This document shows positions 35,161 to 46,046 of a stretch of DNA of 64,000 bases, piece by piece. The first letter of the stretch is position 1. Each line of letters starts with the position of its first letter. Source of the DNA: Rhododendron vialii (taxonomy: Eukaryota > Streptophyta > Magnoliopsida > Ericales > Ericaceae). The DNA lies in NCBI RefSeq assembly GCF_030253575.1, contig NC_080564.1:22530001-22594000 (forward strand), in the 5' to 3' direction. A program made the translations under genes and the position numbers. Below the pieces are notes generated by a model. That model was not told the origin of the DNA. It did no database searches and saw nothing but the letters and a program-made list of their open reading frames with translations.

Positions 35161-35901
35161 TAACGAGAAATTACAGTAATCCCACTTTAACTACTACCTA
35201 GCCACACATTGTCTCTTTTAACTACAAAATTCAATACTTAACCCCCTTTAACTACCAATCTTTGAAATCGTGAACTTTTCGTACAGAAGTGCTGAAATTA
35301 CCTTATTACCCCTTTGATTTTGCAACATACATTCATACATACATGTGGGCCAAAATTCCCTTTACCCCGCGCCAAAATAGTGCTCCATTTCCCTGCACTT
35401 TTCTTAATATATAAAGCAATTGTGGGCTCCTAACCTTAAAAGTGCTCAGCTGCTGCTCTATCTAGTTGAAAGGTATGTGACTTTTGTCACTTTTTTTTTA
35501 TCGAAAAGATGAATTATTTGGTTGTATACACTAGTATTCAATGATTTAGAGAAGTAGTTGAGTGTTAAATGACTTAGAAAAGTTGGTGTAGTCAATGTTT
35601 GAGAGCATTTCTTTGTGTTTTTTTGTTTGATGTGGTCCCAAATGCATGTATAAATGTTCCTACCCACCAAAATTAGTGGGAATGGTGAATAATTATTTTG
35701 TATTTAATTTTTTAGTCTTTGACTTATATGTATTGCATGTTTAAGTATTTTCCATGCTAAAGAGTGTTTTTCTTTAATCTGTAAATTGCATGTTTAGGAT
35801 GACTGATACAAGCTTTGTGTTTGAGGTCCACCATGGGGCCAAGATTGACTTTGTACGGGATGTGGACAAAGATTTAATGTCATATATTGAGATGCTACAC
35901 A
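35161..35901 (+). pseudogene. Mutator-like transposase N-terminal remnant
   Basis: From 35798 the frame reads MTDTSFVFEVHHGAKIDFV, then DVDKDLMSYIEML, the PB1-like N-terminal domain found in plant MULE transposases (vhhGG...DvDpDklS.fEm). The frame is cut at 35901 by an LTR. Sequence at about 35165 (GAGAAATTACAGTAATCC) resembles a MULE terminus, but no right partner was seen. No catalytic domain remains in the window. Confidence 0.5.
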
Positions 35902-36573
35902 TGAGCCGCTGGTGGAAAAAGTTCGAAGAGCTTCCTTTCATTCGTTGCTAAGCCAAGGTCCCGGGTCTTCGAGTCAGCGTGCGCTTTTCGAAGAATCCTG
36001 CACCCAAGTTGTGGAATAGAATGTACTTCAAAAGTTGTAAAGGAACGAAAGTCAAATTCTAACCTTAAGGATGAGAAAACGAGCAAATACAGCAATTTCG
36101 CAAATCTGTCTGAGAGCAGATTTTCTAGTTGCAACCCAAATTTCAGAAAATCACTATAAATTGAATTCTCAATGGTTTCCAGCAATTCCAGCGGCAAAAG
36201 AACACGCTTTAAGTCTACTTTCTATCATACAAAGGAACCAACTACTTCGAAGTTTACGATTAAGAAATCACCCAAAAATTGAGATCCGATCCAGTTTGCT
36301 GTCTGAAAATCTGCTATGTACACATGCTACATATATGAAAACATGCTACTAAAATCAATAAAAATGAGGGAGATTCTATGAAAAATTCATCACCAACTCC
36401 ATAGCTAGGGTTGCAAAGTTTCAAGAGTTAAATTCTATGAACACATCTACAAATTAGGGAAGAAATTAAGAACAAGGAGCAGAACTTACCAAAGCAAAGC
36501 TTCAATTAAACAATCAAACCTTTTTCCTTTAGTTTCCCCCTTTCTTCTTTTTTCTCTCTTCTTTCTTCCTACG

Positions 36574-36611
<38 letters not shown>

Positions 36612-36843
36612 GCCAGGTGAAGAAGCGGTGAGGTTAACAGGAACAATACACGTATTGTCTTATTTTTATCTTCCTAGGAAAATTATCCCATGTACACGTG
36701 TCGTCGTGTCTCCTTATCAAGTTTTGGCCAATTGGTGATATCCAAAGCATATAATATGATTCGCCCCGTACAACTAGAATAACTTCACTTAAAGCATGCC
36801 AAATATTCACGTATTATGTATAATTAAAATCAGGGTTGTTACA
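35902..36843 (-). mobile_element. LTR with adjoining polypurine tract, truncated element
   Basis: On - the LTR runs from TGTAACAACCCTG at 36843 to GGCTCA at 35902. Immediately upstream on - is GTTGGGGAGGA (36844-36854), a polypurine tract, so this is the 3' LTR of a minus-strand element whose interior is lost. It contains a CT array (36571-36609) and has cut the MULE remnant. Confidence 0.65.
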
Positions 36844-37056
36844 TCCTCCCCAACTTATAAAAGTTTGATTCCCAAAATTAACAAATGCAGAAAAAAATTA
36901 AATAAGTACAAAACTTTCAAATTTAAGTTAAGTTTAAGTTAAATTCAAGAGAATGGGGTCGTATTCTTATATTTCATACACGTGTGTTTAAGGACGGTAA
37001 AGACTAAAGGGGAAGAGGAGAGAGAGAATTAGCCAGGGACATGCTTTTAGATGATC

Positions 37057-37098
<42 letters not shown>

Positions 37099-38184
37099 GT
37101 TTTGTGCATGAGAGTAAAGAGAGAGAGAGAGAGAGAGAGACTGTGTTTTGTGCATGAGAGTAAAAAGATCGAAGGCATATCGGAGTTGGACCAAACAGTA
37201 TATCTTCTCGGTTGAGGTGAGATTTCACCACCATTTTAATTTTTTCTTCTAGCATGCTCCACCCTAGTCTATAGAGATTCATGGTTTTGGGTCTACTAGT
37301 ACTACCGAAAAAACTCAATGAGGCATATGGTCTCTGCGTAAAATTCATATTGATCAATGATCATCGACATGCATGCATGAAACTGATAATACTATACCGA
37401 ACAAAGTTGTATGATATGAAGGGGTAATAGCTAAATAACTCAATAAACTAAATAAGATGTACGTTTTGAAAATGGGTTTTTTTATGTCTTTGTTTGTTTG
37501 TTCTCTTTTTCGGTAGGATATCTCTCTACTTCTCTACGTGGTACGAGTAAGGGTGGAACCATGAATATAATCTGCCCTGGCTAAAATAGGTTGATGGGTG
37601 AAATGGATTGAGCTAAAATTATATGGGCTAAATTTTACGTATAAATTTTTTGTTTTTCCAAAGTTGACCTGGGCTGTAGCCCAACCCACTATACCTGTAA
37701 TTTTTTCCCTTAATTTGTGTTTGGAAATGTCTTATGTTCGGTTTCAGTAAAAAAATTAAATATGGTGGAAAAAAACAAAAGTTGTAGTTCATGACCAAGA
37801 GTTTGAATATTTGTTGTTCTCTTTAAACGGAAACAAATAGTACTATTCGTTGTTACAGTGGTATGAAATGTTCATATATCTTTTATTGTGATGGTGTAAT
37901 TGTCAGAATTTGCAATGGATACGACTAAGCCTCACAAAAAAGATGCGAGCGAGCCCTCGGTTGGAAAATTTTCAAACATTGTCTCCGGTGCGCGATAATT
38001 ATGATAATTGCTTTTTTATTTTTTTGAATTTGTTTTCATTTAAATTTACTTATTCACAATGGATGTTTTTCTTGTTCTGTTTTGTAGAATTTAATTTTAA
38101 CTAGATGTGAGGAAGATGGAAAAGAACGCATTGGAAAAGATTTTCAATGGGCATGTACGTAAAGATGACAGAACATTTAATTAG
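36844..38184. other. Residual retroelement interior and upstream flank of the FDM-like gene
   Basis: Holds a compound GA array with a tandemly repeated unit containing CTGTGTTTTGTGCATGAGAG (37060-37165). A possible small exon at about 37906-37985 (MDTTKPHKKDASEP) has no assignable family. Confidence 0.4.
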
Positions 38185-38705
38185 AAGCTTATGACAAAGA
38201 CCTTAAGAAACGGGAAAAAGAGTTGGAAGAGGAGAGAAAGCAGTTCGACTCCGAGAAGAAATAAGTACCGGACTCTTTAATACTTGGATTGGTTAAAAGA
38301 AAAATCGCGCAATTGATTACCTGGGACATAGCTGACGGTTTTGTGAAATAAAGCCAACGTGCACTTCTGTCCCTTTTTTTGATTTTGTTTCCAGAATGAG
38401 AGAGCAATCTTGGACGAAAAGAGAACAGCTGAAAATACTTTTAAGGCTGTCAAAATTACATAAGGTGATATGCCCAGTTTCTATTTTATTATTTGTTACT
38501 AGATTATGATTATGTAGTTCAATTCTACTTGTTTTGTGTTATTGTATAACTTTTTATGACTTTCTCTGGTAGTAAGCAAAACAAGCGCCCGATGAAAGGA
38601 ATGCTGAAGCTGAAGTGCTACAAAAGAAACTTGAAAAGTCTTCAAGTTTGGCAGAAACCCGAAAGGTAATATGCCCTGTTTTCCGCTTGTAACTATGTTG
38701 TAACT

Positions 38706-39391
38706 TGTGTGGCCCGTGATCCTCGATCTTTTCCTCCGCTGGTGGCTTGATGGTTATTAAGACTTCTTCTCCTAGCCTGCACAGGGAGCGCACAACTAAG
38801 ACCTGGCCTGGGGTTGCCCGGCAAGGTCCTCCAGCGAGAGGATGAGTATGTGCAGGAAGAAAGGGAAGAAACTAGGGTTTGAGTGGGTAGTCGCGTATAT
38901 CAGTGCGTACCTTTCCAGAGGCGTTATCCTTTGGTATTTATAGAGCTCCCTGACTTGCTCTCCAAGCACGGGCACGTGCCAGGCGACGTTACCGTGACGT
39001 CACCGAACAGATCTGGTAACCATTTTTGGGGGTGAGCTGGCACTCCCATGTGCGCTCATGATTATCCCTTGGCATAACCGCCTCTGCACGTGGGTGGGCG
39101 TGCAGCCGAGCCCGGAAGGACCTGCTGGTTGCCAAGCTTGAGGGGAAGCCGAGCCTGAAGGGAATTCGGGCTAGGCGACAGTCCATGGGACCGCCCCCAA
39201 ACGGTGGCTGATCTTGGCGTGGATCATCTTCGTCGCCGAACGCAAGGCAAAAGCAGAGCCGATGACTGGTATGCCTCGGCTCATGCCGAGCCTAGAAGGA
39301 ATGGGTAAGCTGCCCTTGCGGCGGCGGCTGGCGGTGGAAGCGGGGTATAGGTGGTTCGTGGTGGAATCACAATTGAGCTCGGCCTGCTACA
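38706..39391 (-). repeat. 3' LTR of the Tat element
   Basis: On - it runs TGTAGCAGGCC to GGGCCACACA. Same length as its partner at 51981-52666. Short frames inside it are not genes. Confidence 0.95.
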
Positions 39392-39406
39392 ATAGCCCCT
39401 CAATCT
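39392..39406 (-). other. Polypurine tract of the Tat element
   Basis: GATTGAGGGGCTAT on -, directly before the 3' LTR; primer for plus-strand DNA synthesis. It is a weak tract but correctly placed. Confidence 0.5.
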
Positions 39407-40239
39407 CAGCCGTCGCCGAGCACGTGGTTGGGATTGATTTCAAACTTTGGCCGAGTCTGTCGAACGCCGAACATGAATAACGGTTACTGGGCAAATTTTG
39501 GCTGAGCCCAAATCACTTTCAACAATCCGCCATGGACAAGAACCAATGGAGGTGCGCCAGGTGTCTATTACTGGTTGAGTACGGCTGACAGGGGACGGTT
39601 GGCACGCGTGCAGCTCTGCAAAGCTAACCTATCATTGCCACGTGTCGAGCTCTTACTGGCTACTGGTTCGGCGGTGTAATGATGGGCGGGAAATTCGAAC
39701 TCCCAACCTTAGCCTTATATAAAGGACGACGTGGTCTCTCTCTCTAGAACTCCATAGCCAGAGCTCCATTTCACGCCCTTTCAACCTCCAGCTTCGATCC
39801 AGCTCCAGATTTCCTAAAAACTTCAGGTATATGTTCGACTCTTATTTCTCTTCACCTTTCTGTAGTTTTTATGCGCTTTCTCCTTCGTTTTTGGGATTTT
39901 TTGTGTTGTATGAATAGTGCCACGCTGGGGATGAACAACCTGTTCATCTTCCAGATTCAACCTGTTCTTCCGAGCTTCAATAGAGGCAGTGGTTGGTTTG
40001 GCCGACGTTGGGATTGGCCGAACCTAAGCCTTGGGCTCAGCCGACGTGGCGTTGGCCGAGCCCCACTTGTTTGTAGGTGGGTTTGGCCGACGATGGGGTT
40101 GGCCGAACCCCTTATCTTTAGTGTTAGAAATTCCCGAGTTTGAGTTTTTGTAGAGTGATATCGGGTGAGCCAGTAGGGTAGCCGAACGTAGTGAGATCCT
40201 TGCCTTTCGCCGACGACGAGGTTCCTCATCAATTTCTTT
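39407..40239. other. Tat element, region before the accessory ORF
   Basis: Contains TATATAAAGG (39715-39724), a plausible TATA box on + for the accessory ORF, followed by CCGAC/GGCCGA-rich sequence. No domain recognised. Confidence 0.45.
39715..39724 (+). promoter_or_regulatory. Putative TATA box for the accessory ORF
   Basis: TATATAAAGG followed about 60 bp later by CT-rich leader sequence. Position and strand fit initiation upstream of 40240. Inference only. Confidence 0.4.
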
Positions 40240-42785
40240 GTGTTGATAGGTCTGGCTCACCCAGTTGTAGTCATTTCTTCCGACTCTGAAAGCTCGGGGG
40301 AAGATTCTGAAGATTCATTTTTCCGCGAGTGGTTGGAAAAACATAGACGCCGACACCAAATATTGTCCATCGCCTCAAACATGTCTTCTGACTCTAACGA
40401 CTCAAATGCCAAACGTGACTATGAGTACGGCGCCGATGGATTTAATACCGAGCCTGATATAACCTTCACATCGTCGACCCATTCTGAGGCCGAACCCCAT
40501 CCGGGGCCAGAAGCCGAATCGAGATTCAACCCTCAGGCCGAAACCACCACGTCTTCTCGGTCAAGGCATAGCGATCCAATCCGAGGGTAGAGAGTTTACC
40601 GATCTCTACGAGAGGGGCCAAGTTTGCCCTTACGCCCATTTCTTTAGTGGAGAGCCCAGTGAGTATGAGAAGTTTTGCCGAGACTATAACATTCCCGACG
40701 ATGTGGTAGTAAGCCAAGTGGCCAGCAACAGCATCCGAGACCAGAAGGAGCACCGTCCCGAACATATAACAGTCCCCCTGATGGCCATCTGTGAGGCTGG
40801 GCTGCGGTTCCCTCTTAACCCATTTTTGAGAGAACTGCTGGCTCGGTTCAGTCTGGTCCCACACTTTTTTGCTATAAACAGCTATAGGATAGTGATGTCC
40901 GTGATCAGGTTGAAGGAGCTTCACAACGTAGAGTTTACGGTCGCCGACCTTTTCCACACCTACATTATGTCCAAGCACAGCCAGACCGAGCGTCGGTACT
41001 TGTCAACACGTAGGGATAAGGAGTCCTTAATAGATGGGCTACCCGATACTGATAAATGGGCCAATTTCTACGTCGAAGTGAGCGGGAATTATGAGTTCGG
41101 CGACCAAACCGTACGTAAGTATATGGTGCCGAAGACAAAAGACTTTCGAGGTAGTCAAGCTTCTTTTGCTTTTGCCGACGTCAACTTTTGTCAATACATG
41201 TGATTTTTTTAATAGTTGATTTCTCCTGCAGATCACCGAGCCATAACAAAGACTCAGCAATCTTTGTCTGTTGAGGCGCACGTTGGCACCCTTCTGTCTC
41301 AAGCTTGTAGAGACGCACCGACGCTGCTTGGCTACGAACCGTCTTACAAGGGAAAGCTGATGAGGAGGGGAAAGGAGACTAATCCGAGCAGAGAGGGTCA
41401 GAGCCGAGGGAAGAAGGCCGGGCCGTTAGGAGGCAGCAAGCAGCCTACAGTAAAGTTACCGACGTTCAGAAAGCCGGCCGAGTTTTGGTTCGGAGAGAGT
41501 CAGCAAGCCGAGCACCCGGGCATTAACGTTCCATTAAAAACACTTGTGCCCGATCATACCAGTGAAATGGGCCGACGGAACGTCGTCCGTGTCAATATAA
41601 GGGATGGCAAAGCGGTCCGCCAGGAATCCGGGTTCGCCGAGCCTGCTGAAAAGAGGCAAAAAGTCACCCACGACTTTTTCCCGACCAAGCCGTTTAGTTC
41701 TCATCCGAGCGAGCAGGAGAAGACCGAGTCATCAGCCGCTGGTGGCTTAAAGGCAGCCGAACAACTTCTAGGTTCGACTGGCCGTGTCGTTGCTCAGGAG
41801 TTCGCTCCCTCATATGCCTTGGCTGAAGGCAGAGTCGTGACGGTGGAGGACTCTGTGAAAGTTGAACCTGGGCTGGCCACTGCCGTTCTCCAAGGTCTAG
41901 CATTGCCGAAGGACATGCAAAAAATCCCTGAGGGCCTCCAGCCGAGCTTGATTCATGCTGGTGCTTATCTTGTTCAGGTAATATCTGACCTTGGTCCTTT
42001 TACTTCATCATTTTGATCTGAGTATTTCCATGCCGACGCTCTTTGTTTATCAGGCTGGACAGGCCTTGCTCCGCTCATCAAAAGATGCCGAGCTCGTCCT
42101 CGCCGAGCGCGCTCGCTTTCATGATGACTTGAAGGTCGAGCGAGAGAAAGTGAGAAGCTACAAGGGAAGTCTGAAGACGGTAAAAACGCAGGTCGCCGAG
42201 CTAGAGAAGGACAGAGATGAGATGGAGGAGAGAATGAAGAAGGCCGAGCGCAAGGTGGCCAAAGTTCTGAGGAGGGAGAAGAGAAAGATGAAGGAGGTTG
42301 ATGGGGCTGCGTATCAGGCTGGCTTTGATAGAGTTGGGGCTGAGTACATGCGGGAGGCTCGATCCATGGTAAATGACGCCATCAGGATGAGGATCCCCAT
42401 CGCCTACCGAACGGGATACAAGGATGGCGTGAAGGCCGCTTGTGGATTTATGCAGCTGGAGGCTGACATGAATTTGACGAAATCAATTCCAGCTCTTGTA
42501 ACTCCCGAGCTCGTCCTCCCATATACTGAAGAGGAGTGTGCACCTCTCCCGCCAAAGGAATTTCTCGAGAGCGAGGATGACATTGAAGACCTCACAGAAG
42601 TTGATGCCGACGCCATCGCTGGGGGCAGCATTGGTGGGGATGGCTTAAGTGGAAAGAAGGCAGGTGATGCTGAAGGTGGCGTGGCTGAGGCAGCCGAGCA
42701 AGCCCATAAGAATGGCGAGAAGGTTGCTGAGGTCGAGAGTGGAAAGGCAGCTGATGTCGTTGCTGATGTCGTTCCACAAGATTAG
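40240..42785 (+). CDS. Opposite-strand accessory ORF of the Tat element (gypsy-type putative transposase domain)
   Basis: Modelled exons: 40240-41150 with one frameshift near 40561 (an extra T restores continuity from SSR to QGIAIQSEGREF), 41232-41977 and 42054-42785. Introns are small with consensus borders (GTAGTC...CTGCAG, GTAATA...ATCAG) and phases agree. The start may instead be ATG 40381 (MSSDSNDSN). Domains in order: acidic Ser-rich head; globular region LYERGQVCPYAHFF, then HITVPLMAICEAGLRFPL, as in the plant 'putative gypsy type transposon' domain; basic linker; long coiled coil (about 42110-42300, AERKVAKVLRREKRKMKE); acidic tail. Function unknown in the literature as I know it. Apart from the one frameshift it is open, unlike gag-pol on the other strand. 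Confidence 0.75.
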
Positions 42786-43585
42786 AATTCCTTTTTTTGA
42801 ACTTTTAAAATTTTTGTTGGACTGGACGGCTCCGAACTTAGGAGTTTTGCCGTGCCAGGTGTAATTGTTAATGAGGGGTCGGCACCGAACGGTTTACTAC
42901 GCCGTACCTCTTAGCTTAGGGTCTTTAGTAACACTTGTTTTTCTTTTTTGAAAGTGGAATGCCTGGCTTCTTTTGCAACGCCTTTATTTGAGTTGAGCTT
43001 GATTGATTGCTTTCATGTATTCATAAAGTTTTGATGGTCTAGCTTGTTTTTCATGTGAAGTTTATCCGTAGTCCCCCACTTTGGTTTGGGTTCGGCTTAG
43101 TGGTAGTAATGTTTGTCCAATTGTTGAAGTTGCTAGCTGTAGGTATTGCCAAGCCTGGACCAAAGTAGAGTAGAAGAATGGAGTGGAGAGTGTGCCGAGC
43201 GTGATGTTGTGCTCGGTTACTTTGCTAGTTTAGTGGATGATTCTTAGGTTAGTCGCCAAAAATTGTGGAGTATCCTTACTTGTTGTTTGGGGCTCGGTCG
43301 AGTTGCCAGCCCCTAGCCAAGGTTGTGAAGTGTTGTAATGTTTGTGGGTGGTTTGCTCACCAAAATGTGAGTGTAACCCGGCTGTGGCCGACCTCAGAGT
43401 CTTGCCAAGCCGAACCGGAGCCCAAATTCCAGCCATATTGTGTCTTTGGGCTCGGTGGACCTGATGTCCGTTTTGCTTCTTTGGGCAGTAATAGCGGCCG
43501 AAGCAGGGGCATAGGAGCCGTTTGTGGGTGTGACCGAGGTCAACGTTTGTGGTTGGCCAATTGAGCCGAGGTTAAACAACAATTA
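42786..43585. other. Tat element spacer between the accessory ORF and the solo LTR
   Basis: GC-moderate sequence with GCCGA/TCGGC-rich words like the rest of the element. No coding sequence recognised. Confidence 0.5.
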
Positions 43586-43794
43586 TGTAATACCCGTCCC
43601 GGATATTTAGTATTTTAAACTCATATTTTAATTGAATTATGTGTTTACAGGGTTAATTATTATTTGATGGGAATTTAACTAAATGCTATTGGTCGGTTGC
43701 ATAAGTGGATGGGTGGTGTGGTTACACCACATAATTTTTCAAAGGGAGATATTTCTTAAATATCTCATTCCTCCCCCTTTCCCTGATATTTTTC

Positions 43795-43836
<42 letters not shown>

Positions 43837-45859
43837 TGGGAGAAAGAAGAGGAGAAGGAGAAGAAGAGAAGAAAAGAAAAAAGAGAAGAGAAGGGGATTT
43901 GCTTGTGGATGATCATTCTTTCCTAGAATTGAAGTCCTAACATGGTAATTCATGTTTTCTTGTATTTAATTTGTTGAGATCATATGTTTGGGGGTTGAAT
44001 TCGTGCCTAGAATAGATGGGCTTGGGTTAATTTGGATGTGAGTTGGAGTTCTTGGAAAGATTAGGAATCGAGTCTTAAGTCTCTTGAATTTGGCGTTTAG
44101 AACTTGATTTGATTCGTGGGTTTTGATGTTATTGAGTAGCTCTTTGTTATGTATGAGTTTGAGCATGATTTTGTGAAATTTTTGGTGAGTTTTAGATGAA
44201 ATTTAAGTTGAGAAAAAGTTAGGAATCGGAGGATGAACAAGCTGAATTTTCGCTGAAAACCCAGTCGGTACCCGTACCACTTTTTGGTGGTACCTGTACC
44301 GACGGATCAGAGCTGAAACATTTGGGTCGATTTTGGGGTGGGTACCGGTACTGAGTTTTGTGGTACCCGTACCTCTCGGGTAACTTTTCAGCAATTGTTG
44401 TGGAACTTCGGACGATCATATCTTTTTCATCCGAACTCCTTTTTGGGCAAATTATATATCGAAATTGATGTACTCAAAACGTACTTTCTAATGGTGGAGG
44501 TTTCAAAACCCAATTCTAATCCTAAAAGAAGTTATGGTCAAAATATGGTGAAATGGTTATAAGTTTCCATATAGATTTTGGAGATTAAGTGCTACTCTAA
44601 CTTTATGTATGCTTTGATACACATATGGGTCTTTGAGATGGACATGTTTGTATTTGTTGGGCAATGTTTAATACCTAGTTAGCTCTACAACTTGATATTA
44701 AACATTCGTTTGAATGCCTTAGGGATGTTTGGTGACTTGGTTAACTTTTTGGCATGTGTTAGCTTAGTAAAATGTTTTGGAGTGTTATCATACATTTTGT
44801 TTGATCATTCCAATGGAGAAGTATGCTAATATGAGTTAGCCTGTGACTAGGTAGCAGGATGGTCTGATGGGAGGTGTCAAAACCGTAAGTTTGGCATACT
44901 CCAGTCGAATCGAAGGTGAGTGTGTCTGATATAGTTCTTCTCAATAAGATATTGCTATGGTGGTATGTATATATCTTGCTAATGGTATTTTAGCTTTCAT
45001 TATGATTATCGATATGTAAATAATGCGGTGGAGGTGATTGTATATCAATGATATCATGCTAATCGAGGTTTAGCTATTGATATGGATATATGTGGTCGAA
45101 ATTGTATATCATGCTATATGTTATTTTAGCCAATGGTATGCGTGCTTGTTGTATGTTGATTGTACCCGCGAAAGGATTGTGGAGTGAGTCACGCCATGTC
45201 GTATGCCATTCCGTCTAATTAACGGAAGTTGGGAGCATGGTTTGCGGGACACAATGCCTTGGGTACATGGGAATGTGGCAAACGTGTCATTGCATGCTTG
45301 TGTGATTTACATTCATGCTGTCATTAATTCAGTTATTGTTATGTGGTTGTTTATTTGATAATATTGCTATGTTTGGCGGATGTGGTGGTTATAACTAATA
45401 TACTCATATGGGTATTGCAGTTATGTTGGTGGTGAATATTCTTATTGATATTCCTTCGGGTATTGTGATATCTTATCGAGCACTTCTATGTCTCACACAC
45501 TCTGGTTGTCCTTTTTGGATTGCCAGATAGCACGTGGCTTAGCGTGGGTCCACTACTGGTCCATGCCTTGGAGAGTGCTGGGACTCGTGTTGGGTGATGT
45601 CTTTTGGTTAGATTGTTGTGTAGCTGATTCGTCTAGAAGTTAACCTACATGTTTTGTAATTAATTGAAGAGAGGGATATTTATTATGACTTGTGAGTTGA
45701 GTTTTTGGCGTTGACTCATTTTTATTTTATGTGAGAAGTCTTCCGCTAAGTTGTATTCTGATTGGTTGTAGAGTGTGGTGTGGTCTTTTGTGTGGAATGC
45801 CACGTGGCCACGCCGACTCGGGCCCACTTTGGGTGTCGTTTGCGGGGCGGGGTGTGACA
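43586..45859. mobile_element. Solo LTR nested in the Tat element, 2,274 bp, TSD AATTA
   Basis: Starts TGTAATACCCGTCCCGG and ends GGGGCGGGGTGTGACA. AATTA is duplicated at 43581-43585 and 45860-45864. The size and ends suit a long chromovirus-type LTR. It contains a GA array (43797-43833) and a cluster of GGTACC-type palindromes (44265-44385). No coding sequence. Confidence 0.92.
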
Positions 45860-46046
45860 AATTAAGCCTACTTTAAATATAAAGTAAGAAAAAGGATCTT
45901 TGGAATTGCAAATGACAACTGCCATATAATTTCTTTGACTCCTCAAACATGAAGTACAAGTTGAAATGTAAAGACTTGGGCAGAAGCCAATAAAGAAAAA
46001 TAGGATGGTCAGTGGCCGAACATGAGGCACACTATAAGGGTTTCGG

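Noticed and set aside
39214..39480. Frame inside the left Tat LTR, repeated at 52489-52689
   Set aside because: The same sequence in both LTRs, overlapping LTR boundaries; no domain.
42592..42864. Minus-strand and alternate + frames over the tail of the accessory ORF
   Set aside because: Shadows of the acidic Ala/Glu-rich tail, without domains.
43586..45859. Possibility that this is part of the Tat interior
   Set aside because: Exact AATTA duplication and TG...CA ends show a separate solo LTR insertion.
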